64,000 bases of DNA from Agelas oroides. Taxonomy: Eukaryota; Porifera; Demospongiae; Agelasida; Agelasidae. Position 1 is the first letter of the stretch; the number at the start of each line of letters is the position of its first letter. Positions 10,987 to 23,116 of this stretch are shown here, piece after piece. Below the pieces are notes generated by a model, which saw only the letters and a list, made by a program, of their open reading frames with translations, was not told the origin of the DNA and did not search any database. The position numbers and the translations under genes were made by a program. The stretch lies in the NCBI GenBank assembly GCA_949130485.1, contig OX422185.1:401501-465500 (forward strand), written 5' to 3'.

Positions 10987-11523
10987 AATAGGGACTTTCC
11001 AAAACCCACCCACTTTTGGGGAGTATGTCTGATTGTCCTGAATTTAGATACGACATAGTACTCATTAGGAAGAGACTAAGTTGAAAATTTGAGCTGGATA
11101 GCATGTTTAGTTTCTGAGATCTGCACACTCAAAATTTCAGTTTTCCCATACATTTTAATAGCTAGGACCGGTTTATTCCCACTTCGTCAATTCCCATTTG
11201 GTCAACTTCCCACTTTGTCAATTCCCACTTTGTCAATTCCCACTTTGTCAACATTGACCAAATGGGAATTGACCAAATGGGAATTGACGATGTGGGAATT
11301 GACGAAGTGGGAAGATACCCTAGGACCCAATCTGGCCCCAATCTCCATCTAAATATACAGGAAAGTTTCAAACTTGAAGCCTGCATATCCAACGAATGAA
11401 ACATGGTATAAAAGTTGAAATGTGCAAGTCAGTCTGCAGTCATAGAGTACTAACTATGGTAGGTAGATCAAGATGCTGGGAGAAAATTTAATGGAGGGGG
11501 GGTGGTTTTGGAAAGCCCCTATT
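10987..11523. mobile_element. MITE with terminal inverted repeats
   Basis: The left end AATAGGGACTTTCCAAAAC is matched by the right end (reverse complement AATAGGGGCTTTCCAAAAC), 537 bases apart. There is no coding sequence. The palindromic 15-bp array at 11170-11312 lies inside. Confidence 0.65.
11170..11312. repeat. Palindromic array of 15-bp units (TTCCCACTTTGTCAA)
   Basis: About five direct units of TTCCCACTTTGTCAA-like sequence are followed at once by about four units of the reverse complement (TTGACCAAATGGGAA). The whole block can fold as one imperfect hairpin. Confidence 0.85.
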
Positions 11524-12220
11524 GCGGGATTGGTGTCAAGTGAATATAGGAACCCTCAAAAATCCATTCCGGATGCCTGTTTTCACATAAAGATAGGCAT
11601 TTGATGTCTATCATGTGAATATTCCCATGCAGAAATAACCCTTTTCACAGTGAATATGCATCCCGATTTGAAAATAGTGAAAATTTCAGTGTCCATTTTA
11701 ACAATGAGTGTAGGCATCCCTGGATGTAGTGTTTGTTCGCTCCTTTACTTTTGCCCTGATGATTACTAGATAGCATTCAGTTGACACATTGGCCAAAGTT
11801 TTTCAAGCTCAAGTTGGTAAGAGAGAACCTTCTTTTCTTCATTTGTGCCAGAGCCAACTGAGAAGCCACTGAGAGTGGCTACATTTACCCGGATTATACA
11901 TTTTTATTTTATAAATGTAGTCTCCTTGGCCACAAAGTACAGTACAAGTGATTACATTACAGGGTCATGGAGATGGTGGGTGGTATGCAAACCACACAAC
12001 GAACTTCCCTCAACTATATATGCACTGTAGCTCTAGTCTTGTGCCTAGACCCCACCCAACAAGTCAAATTCCTTGGGCTAGCATGCACCTTTTGCAACTA
12101 GTGTAACCTGTAAATCCAAAACCCTCAACAGCCAGTATCTCGGTCCGAAGACTGTGATGAACATGCGTACAAGTCGTGGAAAAGATTCCGGAACAGTGCT
12201 TCGTTATTACATTGACCAGC

Positions 12221-12300
12221 CACTCAGTACAGGCACAAATTCTTCATTTCACTAATGCACGTCCATTAGTGAAATGAAGAATTTGTGCCTGTACTGAGTG
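12221..12300. repeat. Perfect 37-bp hairpin with 6-nt loop
   Basis: Left arm 12221-12257 (begins CACTCAGTACAGGCAC) and right arm 12264-12300 (ends GTGCCTGTACTGAGTG) are exact reverse complements; the loop is CACGTC. No coding sequence overlaps it. Confidence 0.9.
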
Positions 12301-13530
12301 ACCTGTATGCTAGCAATATTTTGTGACACACATGTTTGATTACCTGAGTAGAGGGGCAAAATTTCACTGCTATAAGGGAAGACCTACGTAATAATTAGTG
12401 ATCTTGCAATCTCATTGGTCCTGACCACAATGTGGGAATAGGCCTGAGAAATTTGACTTGGTTCACCAGACCATCTCTCACCTGGAGGGGCATGTGTGGC
12501 TGCATGGGCACAAGACTACTCTAATACCTCCATTGTCACAAGTGAGTATGTGTGGTGTCCAGAATGTTCAGAATGCAATCCACAAGTCATGAATAATGAA
12601 GTTAATTATGAATACTTGCTGAGTCATGAAGTGATGTATATAGTGTGCTTGTAGTTATCATGAACTGTTCAATGTCTTGATCTCATCCGACAAAGTGCCA
12701 TGACAAAGTGAAACTTCTAGTTATCATGAGAAAATAATATACAACATGAACAACATGAATTTTTAAATAAGGCTCATTCATTTTTCTCCTCCCACACAGC
12801 TTGGGATGAGGCTAAACATGACCCTGAACAAGCTGGTTACAAATACGTAATTCCAGAGAATGTGTCTGCTGTGCAGAGTAGATCTTTTCCCCCTTGCTAC
12901 TGTTAAGTATTGTGGGTGTGTCTGCTGTGCAGCCTGGCAGGAGACCCTTTACCTCTTGCTCCTCACACAGTATCCACTGCATCAGAAAATCCACTACTAC
13001 CAGTAGTAGATATTCTTTTCCTGTGAGGTTCGCTCGCACACTTTGTGATGTGTATCTTGATTGTTCGTAACTTTTTCAAACTTTGCTGTGAGATACGCTT
13101 ACAAAACGTTGCAACATCCTACACTTGAGCTGGTTCTCCAAATAGCAAGAGATGGGAGTTGGTTGACATGAAGACTTTTATAGTAGAATGTACACACACT
13201 ACCTCATTATAATGTCACAAATGAAGAGAGGACCAATAGCAAGGGGTAATCATTTATGTGCAGTGTTTGTGATGGGGATCAAATCAAATGATCAGTGTAC
13301 TTGGAAGAGCTGATCAAGGAATCAAGATTAATTGCAAATGGCAAAGGTGATCAACAAGTTTCCCAATGCTAAGGAGGTGTAGTTACGTGTAACGTTGTGC
13401 AATGTCTACTCTAGCTCCTACTTACAGTCTAACAATGATTATATGCATGCTTCATGTGCTGTCAAGAATGTTCAGAATGCAATCAGCAAGTCATGAATAT
13501 GCTACATTTGGTGAGTCATGAAGCAGTATA

Positions 13531-13951
13531 TTCAGTTACATTGGCCATGGTGTACTAAATGTTTTTGGACCTTGATTGAAATAGTTAGCGTGCAATATCG
13601 CGAGTTATTGCACGAGTGGGAGTGGTATTTTCACGAGCCGAGTGCAATAACCGCGATGTGCACGCTAACGAGTGTAATAAAATGTTTATTATCCATTACC
13701 ACAACAGCGTCGTGTCTCTACTCACACAAAGAACCGAGTAACTCGCTGTTCGAATGCACCGGTTCTAATTAAAGCACATCGTGGTTGCTAGGATACCGCA
13801 TAGTTCCAGCCCGTGCAATAACACCCGTGCAATATTGTGTGATATTGCACGGCACGAGAATAGGAAAATACTGTTGTAGAAATATGAACTGGATAATAAA
13901 TTCAGTTACATTGGCCATGGTGCACTAAATGCTTTTGGACCTTGATTGAAA
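13531..13951. mobile_element. Insertion flanked by a 51-bp direct repeat
   Basis: TTCAGTTACATTGGCCATGG and the following 31 bases occur at 13531-13581 and again at 13901-13951 with two mismatches. Between them is about 320 bases with foldback character (GTTAGCGTGCAATATCGCG versus CGCGATGTGCACGCTAAC) and repeated TGCAATA motifs. The paralogous sequence near 26045-26105 has only one copy of the flank, so the insert or duplication arose in this copy. Confidence 0.55.
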
Positions 13952-14347
13952 GGACACTCACGACAGAATTTTTCATCAATAGGAGTCATGGTAGAAGTGG
14001 TACTTATAACTTCAATAATTTTGGTGCTTTATATTAAGGGATCAAGATGACCTCCAAGGAACAGAGTTCAGAAGATCAACCAGTTCTCCAAATACTAAGA
14101 CAGTCTCGTATGATCAGACCCTATACCCAGTAGAGTCGGGTCATGCGAGACTAATACTAAAATACTAAGAAGGTCACTATTTTGTCAGTTGAACCAAAAG
14201 CTGCACGGTGAAAAGACATAACTATTAAGTGATCATTCACAAGTTTCGCTGTCTTAATCCCGATCACAAACACTTTTCTACTGGATAAGGTACTACCCCT
14301 GAATCTAGTCATTTTGCCCAAAACTGGGTTGTAAATACCTTCTTTAC

Positions 14348-14744
14348 CTGTAGGGCCAGGATTTCTCTCCACATCTCCTGCCAGCAGCAGTAGCGTCAGC
14401 ACCACTGCACACACCCCCAGCAATAAGCACACCCCAATAATGCCCGTATCCGCCATTCCCCTGACCTCCGCACTCGGGACAGAGCCGCCTCTCAACTTGG
14501 GACGACACACCTTGCCACACCCGCACCTCCTAATGGGACGCCTGCGGAACGTATATCCTAGTATCAGTGACAGGGAGACGACCGCCATACAGCCCTGGAG
14601 CAGAAGAGGTGTGCTGTTCATGACCTCCCCCACGCCCCATCTTGCTGCCCTCCACTGGACCGGGAGCGGGCGGCTGGCGTATCGAGACTGGTGGCAGTAG
14701 TTGAGTCCGATTCGAGCCCGCCACGTAGCGAGATCGATCCCCAT
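14348..14744 (-). CDS. 2A-signal exon, copy 2 (candidate first exon of gene A)
   Basis: The open frame from Met at 14744 carries a first hydrophobic stretch ending in GYTFRRR, a Cys-rich basic patch (RRCGCGK), a second hydrophobic segment (GVCAVVLTLLLLA) and the 2A motif GDVERNPGP. It ends at the consensus donor ACAG|GTAAAG (14348), phase 1. The next compatible acceptor with recognisable coding sequence on this strand is gene A exon 9632-9682. Joined, the frame reads NPGPTG then SDVVDKV. By the known 2A mechanism the product would be a separate hydrophobic leader plus a downstream protein starting with proline, or an unskipped fusion carrying the leader. The 4.7-kb intron and transcript are inferred, not shown. 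Copy 2 differs from copies 1 and 3 by an in-frame 3-nt deletion, which suggests the frame is maintained. Confidence 0.65.
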
Positions 14745-14897
14745 AATTTTCTACCTCAGTCAGACCTTCGACTACTGTAACACAAAGAAACTCGCACAGT
14801 CACACTGTCAGCAACCACAACACACGACAAGAATGCTTTGGGCCACTCCTACGCAGTCGAGGATGGGTTCTAAGAGGGAGGCTGATTCTGGCTCTTC

Positions 14898-14964
14898 CTA
14901 GCCTCGTTCCCAGACCCCGTCCGAAAAATCGGAATATTTCGGGCGGGGCCTGGGGACGAGGCTA
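14898..14964. repeat. Small foldback element, copy matching 2318-2386
   Basis: CTAGCCTCGTTCCCAG and CTGGGGACGAGGCTAG bracket the palindrome CCGAAAAATCGG-ATATTTCGG. Because it also lies left of the duplicated segment, it belongs to the duplicated unit. Confidence 0.7.
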
Positions 14965-15204
14965 GGCTCATTATGGCTGTCTCTGCTAAGTTCTAACCTT
15001 CTCCCCACTTACAGTGTGTCGACTGGGAGAAAACAATCTTCCCGCCACATGTTGTGTGAAGGAGGGGGGCCGGTGAGATGCCATAATTTTGATATCGACA
15101 GAACGTTACGGTTAAGGTTGCACAACAGATAGTAAAACACTAGCAGTATGGTAAGGAGTTTTAGATGGACATGCAACTAGGGCATTTTCTGATGTGAAAA
15201 TTTT

Positions 15205-18200
15205 TCCAGGGTGGGTGATACTCAACTGCTTCACAAATAAGGAAGAACTGTAGTGATACTCAACTGCTTCACAAATAAGGAAGAACTGTAGTGATACTCA
15301 ACTGCTTCACAAATAAGGAAGAACTGTAGTGATACTCAACTGCTTCACAAATAAGGAAGAACTGTAGTGATACTCAACTGCTTAACAAATAAGGAAGAAC
15401 TGTAGTGATACTCAACTGCTTCACAAATAAGGAAGAACAGTAGTGATACTCAACTGCTTCACAAATAAGGAAGAACTGTAGTGATGCTCAACTGCTTCAC
15501 AAATAAGGAAGAACTGTAGTGATGCTCAACTGCTTCACAAATAAGGAAGAACAGTAGTGATGCTCAACTGCTTCACAAATAAGGAAGAACTGTAGTGATG
15601 CTCAACTGCTTCACAAATAAGGAAGAACTGTAGTGATACTCAACTGCTTCACAAATAAGGAAGAACTGTAGTGATACTCAACTGCTTCACAAATAAGGAA
15701 GAACTGTAGTGATACTCAACTGCTTCACAAATAAGGAAGAACTGTAGCTCAGTATCCTCAACTCATGGCAGTATCCACAAATAAGGAAGAACTGTAGCTC
15801 AGTATCCTCAACTCATGGCGGTATCCACAAATGAGGAAGAACTGTAGCTCAGTATCCTCAACTCATGGCGGTATCCACAAATAAGGAAGAACTGTAGCTC
15901 AGTATCCTCAACTCATGGCGGTATCCACAAATAAGGAAGAACTGTAGCTCAGTATCCTCAACTCATGGCGGTATCCACAAATAAGGAAGAACTGTAGCTC
16001 AGTATCCTCAACTCATGGCGGTATCCACAAATAAGGAAGAACTGTAGCTCAGTATCCTCAACTCATGGCGGTATCCACAAATAAGGAAGAACTGTAGTGA
16101 TACTCAACTGCATGCTTCACAAATAAGGAAGAACAGTAGTGATACTCAACTGCTTCACAAATAAGGAAGAACTGTAGTGATACTCAACTGCTTCACAAAT
16201 AAGGAAGAACTGTAGTGATGCTCAACTGCTTCACAAATAAGGAAGAACTGTAGTGATGCTCAACTGCTTCACAAATAAGGAAGAACTGTAGTGATGCTCA
16301 ACTGCTTCACAAATAAGGAAGAACTGTAGTGATACTCAACTGCTTCACAAATAAGGAAGAACTGTAGTGATACTCAACTGCTTCACAAATAAGGAAGAAC
16401 TGTAGTGATACTCAACTGCTTCACAAATAAGGAAGAACTGTAGTGATACTCAACTGCTTCACAAATAGGAAGAACTGTAGTGATACTCAACTGCTTAACA
16501 AATAAGGAAGAACTGTAGTGATACTCAACTGCTTCACAAATAAGGAAGAACAGTAGTGATACTCAACTGCTTCACAAATAAGGAAGAACTGTAGTGATAC
16601 TCAACTGCTTCACAAATAAGGAAGAACTGTAGTGATACTCAACTGCTTCACAAATAAGGAAGAACAGTAGTGATACTCAACTGCTTCACAAATAAGGAAG
16701 AACTGTAGTGATACTCAACTGCTTCACAAATAAGGAAGAACTGTAGTGATACTCAACTGCTTCACAAATAAGGAAGAACTGTAGTGATACTCAACTGCTT
16801 CACAAATAAGGAAGAACAGTAGTGATACTCAACTGCTTCACAAATAAGGAAGAACTGTAGTGATGCTCAACTGCTTCACAAATAAGGAAGAACTGTAGTG
16901 ATGCTCAACTGCTTCACAAATAAGGAAGAACTGTAGTGATGCTCAACTGCTTCACAAATAAGGAAGAACTGTAGTGATGCTCAACTGCTTCACAAATAAG
17001 GAAGAACTGTAGTGATGCTCAACTGCTTCACAAATAAGGAAGAACTGTAGTGATGCTCAACTGCTTCACAAATAAGGAAGAACTGTAGTGATGCTCAACT
17101 GCTTCACAAATAAGGAAGAACTGTAGTGATGCTCAACTGCTTCACAAATAAGGAAGAACTGTAGTGATGCTCAACTGCTTCACAAATAAGGAAGAACTGT
17201 AGGATGCTCAACTGCTTCACAAATAAGGAAGAACAGTAGTGATGCTCAACTGCTTCACAAATAAGGAAGAACTGTAGTGATGCTCAACTGCTTCACAAAT
17301 AAGGAAGAACTGTAGTGATGCTCAACTGCTTCACAAATAAGGAAGAACAGTAGTGATGCTCAACTGCTTCACAAATAAGGAAGAACTGTAGTGATGCTCA
17401 ACTGCTTCACAAATAAGGAAGAACTGTAGTGATGCTCAACTGCTTGACAAATAAGGAAGAACTGTAGTGATGCTCAACTGCTTGACAAATAAGGAAGAAC
17501 TGTAGTGATGCTCAACTGCTTGACAAATAAGGAAGAACTGTAGTGATGCTCAACTGCTTGACAAATAAGGAAGAACTGTAGTGATGCTCAACTGCTTGAC
17601 AAATAAGGAAGAACTGTAGTGATACTCAACTGCTTGACAAATAAGGAAGAACTGTAGTGATACTCAACTGCTTGACAAATAAGGAAGAACTGTAGTGATA
17701 CTCAACTGCTTCACAAATAAGGAAGAACTGTAGTGATACTCAACTGCTTCACAAATAAGGAAGAACTGTAGCTCAGTATCCTCAACTCATGGCAGTATCC
17801 ACAAATAAGGAAGAACTGTAGCTCAGTATCCTCAACTCATGGCGGTATCCACAAATAAGGAAGAACTGTAGCTCAGTATCCTCAACTCATGGCGGTATCC
17901 ACAAATAAGGAAGAACTGTAGCTCAGTATCCTCAACTCATGGCGGTATCCACAAATAAGGAAGAACTGTAGCTCAGTATCCTCAACTCATGGCGGTATCC
18001 ACAAATAAGGAAGAACTGTAGCTCAGTATCCTCAACTCATGGCGGTATCCACAAATAAGGAAGAACTGTAGCTCAGTATCCTCAACTCATGGCGGTATCC
18101 ACAAATAAGGAAGAACTGTAGTGATACTCAACTGCTTCACAAATAAGGAAGAACAGTAGTGATACTCAACTGCTTCACAAATAAGGAAGAACTGTAGTGA

Positions 18201-19085
18201 TACTCAACTGCTTCACAAATAAGGAAGAACTGTAGTGATACTCAACTGCTTCACAAATAAGGAAGAACTGTAGTGATACTCAACTGCTTCACAAATAAGG
18301 AAGAACTGTAGTGAAACTCAACTGCTTCACAAATAAGGAAGAACAGTAGTGATGCTCAACTGCTTCACAAATAAGGAAGAACTGTAGTGATGCTCAACTG
18401 CTTCACAAATAAGGAAGAACTGTAGTGATACTCAACTGCTTCACAAATAAGGAAGAACTGTAGTGATGCTCAACTGCTTCACAAATAAGGAAGAACTGTA
18501 GTGATGCTCAACTGCTTCACAAATAAGGAAGAACTGTAGTGATACTCAACTGCTTCACAAATAAGGAAGAACTGTAGTGATACTCAACTGCTTCACAAAT
18601 AAGGAAGAACTGTAGTGATACTCAACTGCTTCACAAATAAGGAAGAACTGTAGTGATACTCAACTGCTTCACAAATAAGGAAGAATTAACTGTAGTGATA
18701 CTCAACTGCTTCACAAATAAGGAAGAACAGTAGTGATGCTCAACTGCTTCACAAATAAGGAAGAACTGTAGTGATGCTCAACTGCTTCACAAATAAGGAA
18801 GAACTGTAGTGATACTCAACTGCTTCACAAATAAGGAAGAACTGTAGTGATACTCAACTGCTTCACAAATAAGGAAGAACTGTAGTGATACTCAACTGCT
18901 TCACAAATAAGGAAGAACTGTAGTGAAACTCAACTGCTTCACAAATAAGGAAGAACAGTAGTGATACTCAACTGCTTCACAAATAAGGAAGAACTAGTGA
19001 TACTCAACTGCTTCACAAATAAGGAAAAACTGTAGTGATACTCAAATGCTTCACAAATCAGGAAGAACTGTAGCTATCCTCAACT
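15205..19085. repeat. Two-unit minisatellite (38-bp and 50-bp units) with higher-order structure
   Basis: Type A units are 38 bp (GTGATACTCAACTGCTTCAC then AAATAAGGAAGAACTGTA). Type B units are 50 bp, sharing the AAATAAGGAAGAACTGTA half but carrying GCTCAGTATCCTCAACTCAT. Two blocks of exactly seven B units lie at 15747-16096 and 17771-18120, 2024 bp apart. In both, the first unit has GGCAGTATCC and the rest GGCGGTATCC, so a large block was duplicated. The array is absent from the paralogue near 2625. It has no long open frame. Confidence 0.95.
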
Positions 19086-20453
19086 CATGGCAGTATCCAC
19101 TGAGTGAGTTTTGTACCAAGCAAACAAGGACTGCTCTTAGTGAACCAACTTCACCTTTCACTAATTAGGACCACTATGGTAGACATTCAAGTAGCTACCA
19201 AAGCTTCCAACCTCCTCTTAGTTTCATTCCCAGCCCAAACTTTTCACATGCTATGCAGAAAAATTGTGTGTGGATGCTTTCAGTACGTAGGAAACCTGAG
19301 GCCTAGTTATAAATGTATAGACATTATATTGCAACAATCAGATTGCTCTGTGATAACACCTACAATTACTGACCTGACCTGTATGTTAACTGGCCCCAGT
19401 TTTCCTATAATGAAAAGTGTCCAGATCCTATTTTTCTGTGGTGCGGGACATGCATCTGGAGTAGTGTTGTGAGTGTGGTCGACCTTTCTCCTTCACGAGT
19501 GTGAACTATGTCAATGCGCATTAAAATCTACTGGCACTGTATAATTCTTTGGACAATATTTATTACTGATGAGAGTAAACACTAGTCCTTGCTCTTTCCA
19601 CATGTATGAACTGAATACTTCATGAGAGAGCCTAAATAGCTACCACATGCAGGTACTAAGAATTTATCTGCATATGAGTGAATAAATAAACTCTCCTACT
19701 GTCCTACACTTCGACTAGACATAATACACATACACTCCACTGCCTAGTAGGAGAGCCTGAAGAGAGCCTGGGAATGAAGCTAGCCTCCTGGAAAACTGAC
19801 CATTGTTCAGGAGCGTATTTAAACACCAAGTTAGCCCCTTTTGAGCCTTCCCTATCATGACGCCAATCGAGTCAGAATGTACGAGTGGCTTTGAATACCG
19901 TCTTTATTCAAACAAAACGCATGATCCAATCTAGTGCAAGAAGTTGGGTGGATCCAACTTAGCGCAAGCCTCCACTAATTAATTTTGGGTTAATCCAAAT
20001 TAGTGCAATACCAGGAATGAAGCCTCTCAGTTGTCCTAGGGCAGGCACTTTATAGGAATACCTTTTGTGTAACCCTTTCTCTTGAGATATATAAAATCAT
20101 TTCAATTAAAAAAAAATTCAGTCAGTTTATTTTGTGACAACAAAGAGCGGTCAAGAACAATTTCCAGGAAAAGAGCTATCCCATTAATGTTCTATTTTGG
20201 CATTTGTAAGACCTTTTGTGGCTGCAGCTGCTACTGTGTACCAAGAACCTCACTTCCGTAGAACTGAAGGTCAGGAACTCTTTGCATTCCTGTTTGACCA
20301 AAATTTTTTTGCTTGAATCCATTGCAACGCATGATGCAATCTATGCAAGAAATTCAATTCCTGGAATTTATGGGTGGATCTAACTTATCATATGTCCACT
20401 CAAATTATTTAATTTGCATGTGTTTTTTATTGGAATAAATATGTAAGTATATA

Positions 20454-20669
20454 TGAAGGGCTGAGAAGCATAGTGGTCTAACCCACAAATGTTGAGTTAG
20501 CCCCCCCTAACATGGGAATACTCTTAAAATGCATTTCAGAAGATGCTGAACATTTAGGAATTTGAAATTTCTGACCACATGTTCATATGGTATGTACATT
20601 TTTTATTGCATAATTTGCAATTTCCAGTACTTAATTTTGGGTTAGACCACTATGCTTCTCAGCCCTTCA
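20454..20669. mobile_element. 216-bp MITE with an empty site in the paralogue
   Basis: The terminal inverted repeats are TGAAGGGCTGAGAAGCATAG and its exact complement, extending to about 31 bp (through GTGGTCTAACCCA). Copy 1 (near 4035) reads AAGTATATATTTACTC without it, so the insertion is precise. The flanks fit a TA (or ATAT) target duplication, as for Tc1/mariner-like or related elements. It has no coding capacity. Confidence 0.85.
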
Positions 20670-20912
20670 TATTTACTCTTCTCCAATAGCTCCAGAACAG
20701 GACTGACTTCAGATAACAACCATCTCACTACACGTGACATTGTGCATACGTAGTGTGTATTATAACTTGTCTTTCAGTCCACTCCTCCCCTTTGCCCCCT
20801 CGACTCTTACCCCTCCAACCTCCCCTCCCTTTTCCCCTTTCCCCACTTCCCTTCTTTATCCTGCATGTGGTGGTGGTGGAGATAGTCACCAAAACAAGCC
20901 CGTCCCCCCCCC

Positions 20913-20943
<31 letters not shown>

Positions 20944-21826
20944 ACATATGCATCCTCCCCCTCCTTCCACACACACTGAAATCATTCTCACACAAAGACA
21001 CAACCTCCCCACTACATGTATGTTGGCTGGATTGTGGATAGGTTAGATGGCTGTGATGTGTGTAAAACCAAAGCTCAAGAGCACAACAGGATATTGATAT
21101 GCTGCCACAATATGTATTACTCTCATGCTCTACTTTCCTCCCCACCAACGTACCCTTCACTCCTTTCTTCCCTCCTGTCTCACACACATCTTCCACTATG
21201 TGTTTGGAGAGACAAGTTACTTAGTCACATGACTCAGAGCCATTGATCAGTAATGCAAGAGACGTGATGAGTAGGTGTTGGCATGTCTGCGTCATTGAAC
21301 ACAAGTATGCTAAATCAACACATTCCACATCTATAAATACCCTATTCCAGTGCAACACTACTAATATTGCTATGTCTCTATATTCAAGTTCTGAATATTG
21401 CTGCTGTAGTACTGTCACTTTCCAAAAAAATGGCTGCTAAGAACCAATCCTCAGTAGCCACTGTTAAAGTGGCAGTGAACCCAGTACCACACCAGTCTCA
21501 TGCCCAGTCCACATGCAGTCTTGACATGAGACCAGTACCACACTGCACAGTTAATTGGTATGTACATCAATTATAACTAAGATACAAAATATCGGGAATG
21601 TGTATATAAATGGTATAATACAAACCAACATACCATATATGGTTATACAATAGTCATCTCACAATTATGACACAGAAAATAACATGCACGCGGGTGATAG
21701 AAATTTAAAGAAATCAGGGATATACAACTACTGATATGACAATAGAATACTGCATATACACTACATGCAAAATTAATATAATAATAGAAGATTGAGGGTT
21801 GAAAAATTACTTCAGTCACTGCTAGT

Positions 21827-23116
21827 TCAATGCTGAAATTTCTGCAAATACAGATCCACATTGTGATGGCCCATGGTTTCAGCCCACTGACGAGGTGTTG
21901 CACTAGGTACACCTCTTATGTTAGGAGGACACTTCAGCTCCTCAACAAAGAACTGAACTATTTTTAAGTGGCCTTTTCCGGCTGCATAGTGGAGGGGAGT
22001 ATTCTTCCAAATGTCTGTTTGGTTCGGATTGCAATGTTTCTCTAAGGTGACGAATTTCACAATGTCTAAATGTCCCATGGCTGCGGCAAGATGAAGTGGC
22101 ATTCGTTTGTTTCTATCCAAACATGATGGGTCACACCCTTGTTCATCAATCAAAGACTTCACAATGTGTACATGGCCCCCATAAGCAGCACTATGAATAG
22201 GGGTACGACCAGACTGGCCTGGAATGTTTGGACTACATTTTAGATCTGCAATAAAGAATTTAAGTACTTCCAAGTGGCCATAACGTGCTGCCAAATGGAT
22301 GGGAGCATTACCAGGAGAGTTTCTAGATATTGGACTACAGTGCTTTTCCAAGGTAAGGAATTTCACAATGTTTAAATGTCCATTTTGTGCAGCACGATGC
22401 AGTGGTGTTCGTTTGTTTCTATCCAAACATGATGGGTCACACCCTTGTTCATCAATCAAATACTTCATAATGTGCAGATGACCCCCTGAAGCAGCAGCAT
22501 GAAGAGGGGCACCGCCATACTCACCTGAAATATTAGGACTACATTTTAGATCAGTGATGAAAAATCGAAGTATGTCTATGTGGCCATTCAGTGCAGCAAT
22601 GTGTAAAGGAGTGTTCTTCTTCTTTGTTTTCAGAGAAGGCATGAGGTCCTTCATTGGTTTGTACTTCTCAACCTCCTCAGTTAGAAACTTGACAATGCTG
22701 AAACCACCACTCTTACAACTAAAGTGTAATGGAGTCCATCCACCCTCATCCTGACACAGAGGTTCTACCTGCTGCTCAGTAACAAGATACTTGACCGCAT
22801 CGAAGTGAGCATGTTCAGCAGCCACATGAAGTGGTGTTCTCCCATAATGACCTATACATGCAGGATTGCAGTTTCTCTCATCAATGAAATACTTGAGTAT
22901 ATCTAAACTCCCTCCCTGTGCAGCTGCGTGAAGAGCAGTGTTTCCATACTCGTCTTTCTGAAGTGGGTTTTGGTGCTTGTTGTCTGTAAGAAACTTGACT
23001 CTCTCCATATCTCCTCTCCTGGCAGCAAGGTGCAGTTCAGGTGTATCCCCAGTTAACTGGTGCCCACTAGATACCTGAAGTGTGCTCTCCTCATCTAGTT
23101 CTTTAGATAATGGGTC
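21827..23116 (-). CDS. Gene B ankyrin-repeat exon
   Basis: The exon opens at the conserved acceptor (AG|GACCCATTATC) and ends in the same tail as gene A (DLYLQKFQH, stop at 21827). The repeats are those of gene A with substitutions clustered in the exposed positions of the central repeats (for example TPLHAAASGGH against TPLHGAAYGGH). It is open over 429 codons. Expression is doubtful given the rearranged upstream part. Confidence 0.7.
   Translation of the reverse strand, partial: DPLSKELDEESTLQVSSGHQLTGDTPELHLAARRGDMERVKFLTDNKHQNPLQKDEYGNTALHAAAQGGSLDILKYFIDERNCNPACIGHYGRTPLHVAAEHAHFDAVKYLVTEQQVEPLCQDEGGWTPLHFSCKSGGFSIVKFLTEEVEKYKPMKDLMPSLKTKKKNTPLHIAALNGHIDILRFFITDLKCSPNISGEYGGAPLHAAASGGHLHIMKYLIDEQGCDPSCLDRNKRTPLHRAAQNGHLNIVKFLTLEKHCSPISRNSPGNAPIHLAARYGHLEVLKFFIADLKCSPNIPGQSGRTPIHSAAYGGHVHIVKSLIDEQGCDPSCLDRNKRMPLHLAAAMGHLDIVKFVTLEKHCNPNQTDIWKNTPLHYAAGKGHLKIVQFFVEELKCPPNIRGVPSATPRQWAETMGHHNVDLYLQKFQH

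Larger units (their letters stand above)
9683..14347. other. Non-coding interval, candidate first intron of gene A
   Basis: No gene is supported here. It is a patchwork of inverted-repeat elements (10264-10690, 10987-11523, 13531-13951), a palindromic simple array (11170-11312), a perfect hairpin (12221-12300), and segments shared with 25160-26640 (10120-10390, 12430-12730, 12880-13580, 14040-14160). The shared segments keep the same order as in the unit to the right. The interval is therefore the duplicated 5' flank or first intron of the gene A/B family. Confidence 0.6.

Noticed and set aside
12221..12300. Perfect hairpin as an intrinsic terminator
   Set aside because: Terminators of that kind are bacterial; there is no T run and no gene ending there.
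15205..19085. CRISPR-like array of regular repeats
   Set aside because: Repeats are directly adjacent with no unique spacers, the genome is eukaryotic, and there are no cas genes. It is a minisatellite.
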